Shown piece by piece: positions 1-9,230 of a DNA stretch of 32,203 nucleotides; the stretch's first letter is position 1; every line of letters begins with the position of its first letter. Where the stretch lies: positions 1-32,203 of the forward strand of contig VBII01000035.1 of assembly GCA_005887735.1 (NCBI GenBank). Direction: 5' to 3'. The DNA comes from Chloroflexota bacterium (GTDB lineage Bacteria; Chloroflexota; Dormibacteria; Dormibacterales; Dormibacteraceae). The translations under genes were made by a program, and so were the position numbers. Below the pieces are notes generated by a model. The model was not told the DNA's origin, did not search any database, and saw nothing but the letters and a program-made list of their open reading frames with translations.

Positions 1-260
1 CCCGCAACCCCCTCGACCACGGGCGCCGAGGCACCGATCTGGCTGTGGCAGCTCGCGCACCGTCCCCCGCGCAGCGCGTAACCGACCACGGGCAGGAGGT
101 CGATTGCGTTGAGCTCCCGGCCGCAGGCGCGGCAGTGCGATCGCGGCCGGATGATTGATTCACCCCTGGGCAGCCGATCCGCCACCAGGTTGATGAAGCT
201 GCCCAGCCCCAGCCCGACAAGGGCGAGGTACACGGTCACAAACAGAGCTATGGATGGCAA
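1..260 (-). CDS. pilD: Prepilin peptidase (PilD/GspO-like), N-terminal part, truncated by window edge
   Basis: Minus-strand translation from TTG at 260: LPSIALFVTVYLALVGLGLGSFINLVADRLPRGESIIRPRSHCRACGRELNAIDLLPVVGYALRGGRCASCHSQIG; GSFxNxxxxRLP plus paired CxxC motifs typical of prepilin peptidases. Not in the ORF track because it runs off the edge. Confidence 0.85.
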   Translation of the reverse strand, partial: MPSIALFVTVYLALVGLGLGSFINLVADRLPRGESIIRPRSHCRACGRELNAIDLLPVVGYALRGGRCASCHSQIGASAPVVEGVA

Positions 261-337
261 TGCAAATTCCTGTCCGAAAACGATTGAGGGCGCCGCTTGC
301 ACGGCGCCCTGCACTTCCCTTCGCTACGCGACGTCCC

Positions 338-796
338 TTACTTCGGAGCGCAACCGCTGATTGCCGCACCGCCTGAATCCGATCCGATGCCATTCCCCCC
401 GGATACGCCCGAGATCCTGCCCGCGCTGTCCCACTCATAGAAGAATTGAGTGGCTCCGTTCCGCGTGTAGTTCGGGTTGGTGTCCGACGGGGTCGTGGTG
501 TAGAGCTTGACGCTGCCGGTGGTCCCGGTCATGTCCTGGGTGTACTTGGCCTGCTCCGGAACGGTGCTGAGGTTGTTGTTCGCCATGTAAGCGTCGAGCG
601 CCGCCTGTACGGTCTTGTACTCGGAGTTGCATGCCTCCACGTTGGCGTGCGTCGTGAGGCCGACCAGGCTGAGGGTCACGATCGCGGCAAGGATGCCGAG
701 GATCGTCACCACCACGAGGAGCTCGATCAGCGTAAAGCCCTGCTGGCCCTTGCGTCCCCGCAAGTTCTTGTTCAACCAACCGTAGAGACCTGCCAT
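338..796 (-). CDS. Type IV pilin / competence-type pseudopilin
   Basis: Class III prepilin signal KGQQGFTLIELLVVVTILGILAAIV near the N-terminus. Confidence 0.92.
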   Translation of the reverse strand: MAGLYGWLNKNLRGRKGQQGFTLIELLVVVTILGILAAIVTLSLVGLTTHANVEACNSEYKTVQAALDAYMANNNLSTVPEQAKYTQDMTGTTGSVKLYTTTPSDTNPNYTRNGATQFFYEWDSAGRISGVSGGNGIGSDSGGAAISGCAPK

Positions 797-817
797 TGAG
801 TCGCCCCCTTGTTAGGC

Positions 818-839
818 AGCCGCACTTCCAAATGCGGCT
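818..839. other. Inverted repeat agccgca-N8-tgcggct upstream of the pilin gene
   Basis: 7-bp perfect arms read directly; lies in the pilin 5' leader. Confidence 0.5.
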
Positions 840-960
840 CCATCGCTTTTGATTTGATCGGCCCTCAGTGTCGGTCTGGCCACGCCAAACCTGAATAGAG
901 GGAGTGGCCCATCCAATGGGCGGCAGTCCCTACCCAGGCTGGGCCAATGGGCGGAGTCGG

Positions 961-1128
961 CTAGTGCAGTCCCAGGCAGGCCGAGACTGCCGCCCCAAAA
1001 AGCAGGATGGAGCCGAACAGCGAGGCGCAACCCCTCCGCCGAACCGCCTCCAGCTTCGTGTCTCCGATGAGGTTGAGGTCTGCCAGAGGCCTGCGCCGTT
1101 CCTCTTGCTGCGGTCGCTTACGCTTCAT
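961..1128 (-). CDS. Short (55 aa) PilN-like stub with one hydrophobic segment
   Basis: MKRKRPQQEERRRPLADLNLIGDTKLEAVRRRGCASLFGSILLFGAAVSACLGLH*; start overlaps the upstream stop as TGATG; 'LNLI' plus basic stretch plus TM resembles a PilN N-terminus. Below the ORF track length cutoff. Confidence 0.5.
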   Translation of the reverse strand: MKRKRPQQEERRRPLADLNLIGDTKLEAVRRRGCASLFGSILLFGAAVSACLGLH

Positions 1129-3551
1129 CAGCTCCTCCGCATGAGCAGGCCCAGGCAGGCCAGATAGGTCGAATGGCGGACATTCGGTGGCACTCGCGGC
1201 GGCACTGGCAGAAGCATCACCGGCTGGCCGATGAGCCCAGCCAGCTCTGTCAGTAACTGCGAAGGCAGCGCTTGCTCGCTCGAGACGAACACCGGGGCCG
1301 CCCGCCCGAAGTCGCCGTTGGACTGACGCCGGTAGAAACGGAGCGCCGTCCGGAGCGCCGGGGCTAGAGCGGCGGCCGCATCGTCTCCCATCGGTCCGTT
1401 GACCCTGAAGCTGTGCCAGATCTGCGGCACGTGGTCATCGATCAGGAAGATTTCTGCCGGATCCGACGACAGGTCAAGGACGACGCATGCCGGCGCCGGC
1501 ACGGCCCTGGCCACGCTCGCCGACTTCAGCTCGACCACCATCGGCTCTAGGCCGGCCAGCTTGACCGCCTCGGTGATGTTCTTGACCAGCCCCTGATCCC
1601 AGGCTGCGGCGTAGACGATGCGCTCCTGCACTTGCGGGTCGGCCAGCTGCGTCCAGCGAGTCGCCATTTTCTGCGGGTCGAATGACAGCTCCCGGGCGAT
1701 GGCGGCATCGACATCGCGAGGTGTCGATGTTGGCGCGAGGTGCAGGATCCTGAAGGTGGCGACGGAATCGCTTGCCGCAACCAAGGCTCGAGTCTGGGTG
1801 ATCTCAGCCCGAGCCAGCAACGGCTTGAGCGCCCGAGCCACGCCGGCGGGATCCGCCACCTTGCCGCCGACCGACGCGCCATCCGGAACAACGGAGGATG
1901 CACAGCGCATCTCGCCACCCATGGTGCCTTCAACGACTCGAATCGAAGCACCGGACAGGTCGACGGCCAGGCGAGTCGCTATTTTGCGGTCTCCGACCTC
2001 GACGTTCGCCCAAAGGTGTGGATTTGCTCCCGAACACGTGGGGGGCGAGGTCGTGATGCACGCAGAGATCACAGCATCGCGTGCGTTCAGCGGAACCAGA
2101 TAAAGGCGATTGCCCAGCGTGCCCAGGTAGATGCAAATGCCGGTAGTGCAGGCTCCAACCTCCACGGAGCTGCCGGCAGCGCCCAGATCGCCGTACCGGT
2201 TGACTTCCACCATCTGGCCGCCCTGGTTTTGGACCTCGTGGACGTAGCCATCGTCAGCGCCGAAGTACCAGTTACCGGCGCCGTCTGTCGCGGGCGTCGT
2301 GTCGATCGCCGAACCAGTCCCCGCATAGCTTGGAACGGGGTTCAACGACGAGTTGAAGAGGTGGAGCGCCCCGTCCTGGGCGCCGACGCCGAAAAGACTG
2401 CATGAACCGCACCAGTACGGCGCGTCGGCGATGCCGCCGCCAACCTGCTGGCTGTTCAAGAATGTCGGCCCGTTCGACCCGATCCGGTAAAGGGCGACGC
2501 CGCCTCCGCCGAACGTGATCGCCAGCCCGGCAGGTAGGGTCGCGCTTTGAAGCGCTATGCCCGAGGCGTTCGCCCACGGCAGCGGCCAGCTCCCCGCTGA
2601 CTCAAGGCCGTCCTTTGGATCATAGGTGTATTCGACGAGGCGGCTCGAGCTCGCGGTCGAGACGACGGCGTAGATATAGTCGACGACCTGGCCGCACCCG
2701 CTAGTGCAGGGGAATGCAATGGGTCCCGCCACAACCGGCCGGCTGCCGGAAATCGGTGCGCTGGACTTCGAAGCGCAGGCCGTACCGGCGAGGTCATAGG
2801 CCTCGAGGTTGGCGCCGTCCGCGAAGTAAACGAGGCCGCGCAGCGACGGGCTGGCCGCCGGCTGTGTCGCCGGGGCTGCGCCCGAGCTCGTCGTTATCAC
2901 GCAAAGCTGCGATGGGGGCGCGAACGAGGTGTCGTCAATCGTGACGTTCAAGCACGATCCTTCCATCGGACAGCTCGGGCTGCTGGACAGAGGGATGACG
3001 TCCAGGTACTGGCCCGAGTGTCCCGGCCTGGCCAAAACCAGCGGCGGCGCGGTTACGGCCCCGTCGAGGTCAAGCGACCACCGTTCCGTGGCAGAGCCGA
3101 ACGGAAAGTCGAAAACGTTGCCAGCAGCGTCGCCGACGATGTAGTCGTTGAGCTGGCCGAGCTGCACGTGCACTCCGTCGACGTTGAATGGTTCGGACGA
3201 GCTCTCGATCTGCTTGAACTGAGGTGACCTGACGTCCACCGTGGGCCAGCAGCTCAGGTACGTCGCCGAAGCTGTGAGGTTGTTCAACGTCGCGGTCGGA
3301 AGGGAAGGGCATGGAGCGTTGAGCTGGGTGGCCTGCAGGCGGCTGAGGGCAAGCTCGATCGCGGAGTTGTCGGTCGCCTGGTTGGCGACTCGGTTGAGCA
3401 TGGTGTGCGAGACAAGGAAATTCGTGCTCAGCTCGGTCATCAGAGCGCCCGAGATGATGGCGATGAATGCGGTCATGATCAGCACGCCGCTCAGCACACT
3501 GCCTCGCTGCGAACGCCTGCGATCCTTCAACAGAGCGAGGATCGCGGTCAT
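1128..3551 (-). CDS. PilX-like N-terminus + beta-propeller-like region + C-terminal PilM-like domain in one 807-aa ORF
   Basis: N-term SQRGSVLSGVLIMTAFIAIISGALM; middle repeats with YFADGANLEAYD / WYFGADDGYVHEV; C-term RLAVDLSGASIRVVEG...ADPAGVARALKPLLARAEI...VVLDLSSDPAEIFLIDDHVPQIWHSFRV typical of PilM. Confidence 0.75.
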   Translation of the reverse strand: MTAILALLKDRRRSQRGSVLSGVLIMTAFIAIISGALMTELSTNFLVSHTMLNRVANQATDNSAIELALSRLQATQLNAPCPSLPTATLNNLTASATYLSCWPTVDVRSPQFKQIESSSEPFNVDGVHVQLGQLNDYIVGDAAGNVFDFPFGSATERWSLDLDGAVTAPPLVLARPGHSGQYLDVIPLSSSPSCPMEGSCLNVTIDDTSFAPPSQLCVITTSSGAAPATQPAASPSLRGLVYFADGANLEAYDLAGTACASKSSAPISGSRPVVAGPIAFPCTSGCGQVVDYIYAVVSTASSSRLVEYTYDPKDGLESAGSWPLPWANASGIALQSATLPAGLAITFGGGGVALYRIGSNGPTFLNSQQVGGGIADAPYWCGSCSLFGVGAQDGALHLFNSSLNPVPSYAGTGSAIDTTPATDGAGNWYFGADDGYVHEVQNQGGQMVEVNRYGDLGAAGSSVEVGACTTGICIYLGTLGNRLYLVPLNARDAVISACITTSPPTCSGANPHLWANVEVGDRKIATRLAVDLSGASIRVVEGTMGGEMRCASSVVPDGASVGGKVADPAGVARALKPLLARAEITQTRALVAASDSVATFRILHLAPTSTPRDVDAAIARELSFDPQKMATRWTQLADPQVQERIVYAAAWDQGLVKNITEAVKLAGLEPMVVELKSASVARAVPAPACVVLDLSSDPAEIFLIDDHVPQIWHSFRVNGPMGDDAAAALAPALRTALRFYRRQSNGDFGRAAPVFVSSEQALPSQLLTELAGLIGQPVMLLPVPPRVPPNVRHSTYLACLGLLMRRS

Positions 3552-4072
3552 GGGTTCATCCGCGGATCAAAACGGAAAGTCTGCGATTCGCTGTAGGCCT
3601 GGACCGTGACCGTGAGGCTGACTACGACAGTCGCATTCGTGTCGACGAACCATGAGAACGCAGTCACGTTGGTGGCCGCATGCCCCGTCGCGTCGGTGGT
3701 GGCAACAGTTCGGTCGAGGAAGTTGGAGCCGTCCCAGGCGTAGCTCACCTGGAACGAAGCGGGGACCGGCGTCGAGTTGCTGACCTGGAGTCCGCTCAAC
3801 ACCAGCGGCTGAGTGGTGCATGGGCTCGACGGCACACAACCGGTGTCGCTCGGGGCAGCGCTCCGGGCGAAATCGTCGTAAGCGAAGTACTCGAAGTTGC
3901 GGATCTGGCTGCTCGCTTCGACCCGGCTCGAGGCGATGGTCGCGGCTCGCCAGGATGTCAGCAAGACAGAGGTCAAGGCGGACATCAGCAGCGCACCAAT
4001 GGCCACGGCGATGATCAGCTCGACCAGCGTGTAGCCGTTCTGGCCCTTCATACGGGACCGCGCACCCCTCAT
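3548..4072 (-). CDS. PilW-like pseudopilin
   Basis: MRGARSRMKGQNGYTLVELIIAVAIGALLMSALTSVLL; start at 4072 overlaps the upstream stop (ATGA). Confidence 0.85.
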   Translation of the reverse strand: MRGARSRMKGQNGYTLVELIIAVAIGALLMSALTSVLLTSWRAATIASSRVEASSQIRNFEYFAYDDFARSAAPSDTGCVPSSPCTTQPLVLSGLQVSNSTPVPASFQVSYAWDGSNFLDRTVATTDATGHAATNVTAFSWFVDTNATVVVSLTVTVQAYSESQTFRFDPRMNP

Positions 4073-4515
4073 CGATTGATCTTGTAAACCGAAACTGACG
4101 AACCGACGGCCGCGCTGGACGGCCAGGACTTGACGGAGATCGTCCAAACTTGGACTGCCCCTGGTGACGATGCCAGCCACTGCCAGCCGACGTCCGCTCG
4201 CAGTGTGAACGGACCGTTTGGGCAAGCAGCCTGGTAGCCGCCGGCTGAGGCCGGGCTGCTCGGATCCTCGGTCGCGAAGCAATCCGAATAGGGCGCGACT
4301 GAGGAGTCGAACGCGCTGGCGCTGATCGCCTCCATCTCGTACTGGAGGCTGGCTTGCGCCGCCGTATTCCGCTTAGCAATCGTTGAGTCGAGCAGGCCGG
4401 TGCTCAGCGTTCCCACGACCAGCGCAAGCGCGAGGCTCGCTATCACAAGACTGACCAAAAGCTCGACGAGCGTCGTGCCGGACTGTGCCCGGCGCCGATC
4501 CTTCATGCGGGGCAT
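4069..4515 (-). CDS. PilV-like pseudopilin
   Basis: RRRAQSGTTLVELLVSLVIASLALALVVGTL; start overlaps the upstream stop (TGATG). Confidence 0.85.
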   Translation of the reverse strand: MPRMKDRRRAQSGTTLVELLVSLVIASLALALVVGTLSTGLLDSTIAKRNTAAQASLQYEMEAISASAFDSSVAPYSDCFATEDPSSPASAGGYQAACPNGPFTLRADVGWQWLASSPGAVQVWTISVKSWPSSAAVGSSVSVYKINR

Positions 4516-5048
4516 CAGTGGACTTGTTTGAGGAGCCCGTACATGGGCAGGATGACCGATACCGCCACAAATCCCACCGCGCCGCCGACAGCAATCACAA
4601 GCGACGGCTCCATGAGCGCGATCATGTTCCGGACCTTGTAGTCCATCTCTTCGGCCAAGAAGTCGGCGATCTGCTCGAGGCTCGAGTCGAGGGTTCCGGT
4701 TTCTTCGCCGACGCGGATCATGCGGATCATCATCGGCGCGAACAAGCCCGTCGCGTCCAGAGGGGCCGAGAAGCCGTCTCCGGTCATCATTCGATCCTTG
4801 ACCGAATCGAGTCCGCGGCGATAGCGGATGTTGCCGGCCGACGCGATCGCGACCTCGAACGTCTGGCTGATCGGTATCCCCGCCGTGAGCATGGTGGCCA
4901 GCGTTCGGGTGAAGCGCTCGATGATGCTGTAGACCACTATGGTCCCGATCACCGGCAAGCGCAAGATCGCGTAATCCCAGAACACCCGGCCAGGCGGGCT
5001 GCTCATGAGCACCAGTACGCTGACGATGACGACGAAGAGCACGATCAC
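4515..5048 (-). pseudogene. pilC: PilC/GspF-like inner-membrane protein, C-terminal half
   Basis: RTLATMLTAGIPISQTFEVAIASAGN...IRVGEETGTLDSSLEQIADFLAEEMDYKV...MEPSLVIAVGGAVGFVAVSVILPMY; frame-shifted relative to the N-terminal half; GTGA overlap at 5048. Confidence 0.85.
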
Positions 5049-5692
5049 GATCTCAATCCGCCACGTTTGGGCGAACGTGCCAACCCCGAGCAGGATCCTG
5101 AGACGAAGTTAGGAAGCACGAAGACGATCAAAACCGTGCAGACCGAGACCGCCAGCACGAGAATCACCGCGGGGTAGATCATCGCGCTGCGTAACTTCTT
5201 CAGGGCGGTGTCCTGGCGCTGCAGATAGGCGGCAACCTGGATCAGCACACGGTCGAGCGTCCCGCTGTATTCGGCCGCTCGCACCATGTCCACGTACAGC
5301 TCGTCGAAAACGCTCGGGTGACGTCCAATGGCTGACGAGAACGCTTCGCCCGCCTCCAGGTCCGCACAGATGTCCTCGAGCGCCGCGCGGAAGGCGCCTG
5401 AGCTTGATGCTCCTTGAAGGAGCTTGATCGCGTCGGTGATCGGCACGCCAACCCTGATGAAGGTTGCAAGCTGCCGCGAGAAGAGGATCAGGTCTTGGGT
5501 CTTGACCCGAAAGAAGGTCGGAAACTGCCGGTAGATCCAGCGCCATCCGCTGCGCGCCGGCCGCACCGACACGACGCGGAATCCGCGATCGATGAGGTCG
5601 CGGTGCACGGCAGCGGCGGACTCGGCGGTCGCGACGCGCTCTTCGAGCTTTCCGCGCGGCGAGTAGGCCCGATAGGTGAATCTGCTGACCAC
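5045..5692 (-). pseudogene. pilC: PilC/GspF-like inner-membrane protein, N-terminal half
   Basis: DLILFSRQLATFIRVGVPITDAIKLLQGA...FDELYVDMVRAAEYSGTLDRVLIQVAAYLQRQ...IYPAVILVLAVSVCTVLIVFVLPNFV; GTG start at 5692 preceded by GGAGGG. Confidence 0.85.
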
Positions 5693-5703
5693 TTGCCCTC
5701 CGA

Positions 5704-7623
5704 TCAGATGATGTAGACGCTGCGCATGACTTCGGACACAGTCGTCACGCCGGCTGCGATCTTGGCCCAGGCGTCGGCGCGAAGAGGCAGCATTCCCTCG
5801 GCGACCGCGGCGCTCATGATCTCGGCGTGGCTCGACTTGGCGATCACAAGCCGCTTCACCTCGTCGGACAGGGTCAGCACCTCGAACACGCCGATGCGGT
5901 CGAAATAGCCCGTCCCGTTGCACCGGCTGCATCCCTGCCCCTTGTAGAGCTCGTGGGGAGCCGCCACGCCGACCGACGCGGCGAAATCGATGTCCTCCTT
6001 GGAAGGTGCGTACGCAACGCGGCAGCCGTCGCAGGTTTTCCGCACGAGGCGCTGCGCGACGATTGCGATTACAGAGGACGCGATCAGGAAGCCTTCGATC
6101 CCCATGTCCGTGAAGCGCAAAAGCGCACCCACGGCATCTGTCGCGTGGAGCGACGACAGCACCAGGTGCCCGGTCAGAGCTGACTGGACTGCAATCTCCG
6201 CGGTCTCGCGATCCCGGATCTCGCCGACCAGGATGATGTCCGGGTCCTGGCGCAGGATTGCCCGGAGGCCGTTCGCAAAGCTGATGTCGGCCAGCTTGTT
6301 GATCTGGCTCTGATTGATGTGGTCGAACATGTATTCGACCGGATCCTCGATGGTCATGATGTTGCGAACCTGGCTGTCAAGCTCGTGGATCGAGGCATAG
6401 AGCGTGGTCGTCTTGCCGCTGCCGGTCGGACCGGAAACGATCATCATCCCGTAAGGCGAGTGGAGCAGCCGGTGATACTCGTGGTAGGCGCCTTGCGAGA
6501 ATCCGAGCTGAGGCAGGGTGATGAGCGAGCGGCCGCGGTCGAGCAGCCGCATCACGAGCTTCTCTCCCCAGATCGTTTCCATGGTCGCCACCCTGACGTC
6601 CAGCTCGCGGCCGTCGACGTTGACGCTGATCTGCCCATCCTGGGCTCGCCTCCGCTCGACGATGTTCATGCCGGCCATGATCTTCACCCTGGACGACAGC
6701 GCAGCCGCGGTCGCGCTGGGCAGGTGAGCCATGTCCTGCAGCACGCCGTCGATCCTGAAGCGGACTCGCAGGAAGTCCTTCTGTGGTTCGATGTGGATGT
6801 CAGACGCGCGATCGCGCAACCCCTGGGTGATCAGAAGGTTGACGATCTCGACCGCGGGTGAGTTCGAGGTGACTTTTGAGAGCTCGAGAGTCATCACTCG
6901 GTCGAACTGCGCTTGGGGACGCGATTCGTTGAGCGTCTTGGCGGCGACGTTGAGCCGTGGGTGCATGTCGTGGATGCGCGTCAGGTTCAGCAGGATGTCT
7001 GAAGGCGCTGCGATGTAGGGAGCCACCGCTAGTCCGGTGATCAGGCGAATGTCGTTGATCACCATGAGGTTGCTCGGGTCGTTCATCGCGACGGAAAGAT
7101 GGCCGTTGTCACGGCGAATCGGCAGCACCAGGTTGCGTCGTGCAAAGTCCTCTGGGACGAGCCGGGCAATGTCCGGATCGACGTCCAGGTGCTTCAGGTC
7201 GGCCACTGGAGTCTCCAGGTGTGCGCTGAGGACCACTGTCATGTGGTCCTCATGGACGGCGCCCTGGTTCACCAGCAGCGTCCCGAGCGGGGCGTATGCC
7301 AGGCGCTGAGCATTGAGTGCTCGGGTGAGCTGCTCTTCGGTGATCAGGCCTTCGGCCAGGAGGACCTGGCCAATCCGTTCTTGGAGCGCCGGCGTCTGGC
7401 GCGGGCGGGCGCTCGCCTCGACTGCCACGCCGTCATGTTGGCTGGTCCGGGCATCGTTGGTAATGGGGATTTGCCCAACCACGTGGGCAGTTTGTCCCGG
7501 CTTCAGGACGCTCCGATCCCGCCTCGCCGGCTCACGCGCCCTGGTCTTGCTATCGGTGGGAAGGTCATTCAGGGGCCCAGCCTCGGCGGCTAGGTTCCCG
7601 TCAGACCCATTCGCGCCGCCCAC
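5704..7623 (-). CDS. pilB: PilB/GspE-type assembly ATPase with N-terminal MshEN-like repeats
   Basis: Walker A GPTGSGKTTTLY, IEDPVEYMFDHINQSQIN, LRQDPDIILVGEIRDRETAEIAVQSALTGHLVLSSLHATDA, CxxC...CxxC zinc motif. Confidence 0.96.
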   Translation of the reverse strand: MGGANGSDGNLAAEAGPLNDLPTDSKTRAREPARRDRSVLKPGQTAHVVGQIPITNDARTSQHDGVAVEASARPRQTPALQERIGQVLLAEGLITEEQLTRALNAQRLAYAPLGTLLVNQGAVHEDHMTVVLSAHLETPVADLKHLDVDPDIARLVPEDFARRNLVLPIRRDNGHLSVAMNDPSNLMVINDIRLITGLAVAPYIAAPSDILLNLTRIHDMHPRLNVAAKTLNESRPQAQFDRVMTLELSKVTSNSPAVEIVNLLITQGLRDRASDIHIEPQKDFLRVRFRIDGVLQDMAHLPSATAAALSSRVKIMAGMNIVERRRAQDGQISVNVDGRELDVRVATMETIWGEKLVMRLLDRGRSLITLPQLGFSQGAYHEYHRLLHSPYGMMIVSGPTGSGKTTTLYASIHELDSQVRNIMTIEDPVEYMFDHINQSQINKLADISFANGLRAILRQDPDIILVGEIRDRETAEIAVQSALTGHLVLSSLHATDAVGALLRFTDMGIEGFLIASSVIAIVAQRLVRKTCDGCRVAYAPSKEDIDFAASVGVAAPHELYKGQGCSRCNGTGYFDRIGVFEVLTLSDEVKRLVIAKSSHAEIMSAAVAEGMLPLRADAWAKIAAGVTTVSEVMRSVYII

Positions 7624-8291
7624 AGCATTGCCTCTGTTCTGCCGTGCAGCTCCAGCTTCCGATAGATCTTCGCCAGGTGATTGCGCACGGTCTTGTGGCT
7701 GATTCCTCGGTTCGCCGCGATGGTTGGAATCGATTGCGCCTGTCCGATCATGGCCAGGATCGCAAGCTCGGTCGGGGAAAGTCGACCGGCGAACGAGTCG
7801 GATTCGGGTGTGCGAAGTGTGTTCGGCCTCTCGAGCAGACGAACCAGAAGCCCTGAGCCGATCGCCCTGTGGCCCGACACCACCGCTCGCACCCCCACCA
7901 GGAATTCGTCGAGCGCCGAATTCTTGCTGAACGCGCCCGCGACATTCATGGCAAGAGCCGCCGCGAGCTCGGCTTCATCACCATCGTCGCCCAGCAGAAC
8001 GACCGGCGTGCCGCGGCCTTCCGAGGCGAGGGCGCGGACGAGCTCGACCCCAGACAGCGGTTCGGCCCGCAGCTCGCAAAACACAAGGTCAATCGCCTCG
8101 GTCCTTGCAATCTCCAACCCGCGATCCGACCGCGAAGCGGTGATGACGTGGGCAGAGAGGGGCGGCGCTTCCAACAGGCTTGCCAAGGCGGCGAGGAAAA
8201 GAGGCTGCCTGTCGATGAGCAGTGCCTCCACACGCTCGACCGCGCGCCGTTCGCTGCCTGGGCTGAGCGATGGCGCCGGGACCACGATCAC
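7590..8291 (-). CDS. LuxR/NarL-type regulator with atypical receiver domain
   Basis: C-term LSPTELAILAMIGQAQSIPTIAANRGISHKTVRNHLAKIYRKLELHGRTEAMLWA is a LuxR HTH; REC-like N-terminus with Glu at the phosphoacceptor position. Confidence 0.88.
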   Translation of the reverse strand: MIVVPAPSLSPGSERRAVERVEALLIDRQPLFLAALASLLEAPPLSAHVITASRSDRGLEIARTEAIDLVFCELRAEPLSGVELVRALASEGRGTPVVLLGDDGDEAELAAALAMNVAGAFSKNSALDEFLVGVRAVVSGHRAIGSGLLVRLLERPNTLRTPESDSFAGRLSPTELAILAMIGQAQSIPTIAANRGISHKTVRNHLAKIYRKLELHGRTEAMLWAARMGLTGT

Positions 8292-8714
8292 ACAGAAACT
8301 CTATGGGCGCCTCGGGCCTGACCGTAATGGGATCGTAGTACTAGGGTCCGAGACAGCCGAGGCGTGTGAGCGGGACTTGATCTGGCCCGGTGATCCTCCG
8401 CCGGCCGTCTTGCGGTCCCCGTCGCGGCAGTCCTTTCGGCGCCGAGATGTCACGGTCGTCCTGGGAACGCCTTGGAAACTCCAAGTATCTGGTGAGCTGT
8501 TCGCCAAACTTGGGCCCCCCAGCGCCCACTGGCCCCCGGAAAATCGGACATCGAAGGCCTTCACAAGTCAACCCCTGCAGGTCAAACCATGCTGGTGCAG
8601 AGTTCAGCCAGGGGCGCAACCTCTATCACTTCTCCTCCTGTCGGGACATTTGTCTTATTTGCCGATCGGCGGAGACGTGCCAAGCTCGCAGCAGTGACAA
8701 AAGGGGGGATGCCT

Positions 8715-9080
8715 ATGCGCGCTGCGCGCCTTCCGGAGACGAGACGCCAACGGTTCTTCTTCGCTGTGTTCTTGCCGCTTGCCGTGCTGGCCAACCTTAG
8801 TTTGGGCTTGTTGATCCTGGTCGGCCTGCATCCGGAGCCCTGGCCGGGTTGGCTGGAGGTGGGGACCGGTGCATTGTGTTGCGTGATCGCGGGCTGGCTG
8901 GCGGCAGCCGCCTGGTCGAAGTCCTACTGGCATCGGAGCATGGCGCGGCAGGTGGCAACCTGGCGCCGTATCTCTGACACCTTCTTTGCTTGGATCGAAG
9001 ACGTGCCGGTGCCCGCCGAGGCCCTCCACAGCCTGCGGTCGTCGCTCGAGGAGGCGGTCCCCAGCTCGGAGCGAAATTAG
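8715..9080 (+). CDS. Small membrane protein of unknown function
   Basis: Two hydrophobic stretches (FFFAVFLPLAVLANLSLGLLILVGL; VGTGALCCVIAGWLAAAAW); GGGGGG upstream of ATG 8715 (ATG 8709 also in frame). Confidence 0.6.
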   Translation: MRAARLPETRRQRFFFAVFLPLAVLANLSLGLLILVGLHPEPWPGWLEVGTGALCCVIAGWLAAAAWSKSYWHRSMARQVATWRRISDTFFAWIEDVPVPAEALHSLRSSLEEAVPSSERN

Positions 9081-9230
9081 CCCCGACGGAATCTAAACGA
9101 CCCGCTGGGGCGTTGTTGGTTCCGGATGGTCACACAGGCGGCTGAACGTGTGCGTGCGTCGAGGTTCGTGACGGTGTATGTTCCGCACGTCGTGCCGAGG
9201 TAGGGCTCGGATGAAACGGAGGCAGCCCGC

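Noticed and set aside
8292-8700. Riboswitch or c-di-GMP aptamer upstream of the LuxR/pilB genes
   Set aside because: Looked for GEMM-like motifs on both strands; only short matches (e.g. GGGGACCGCAAGACGG on the minus strand) and a small hairpin at 8471-8485, insufficient to support a call.
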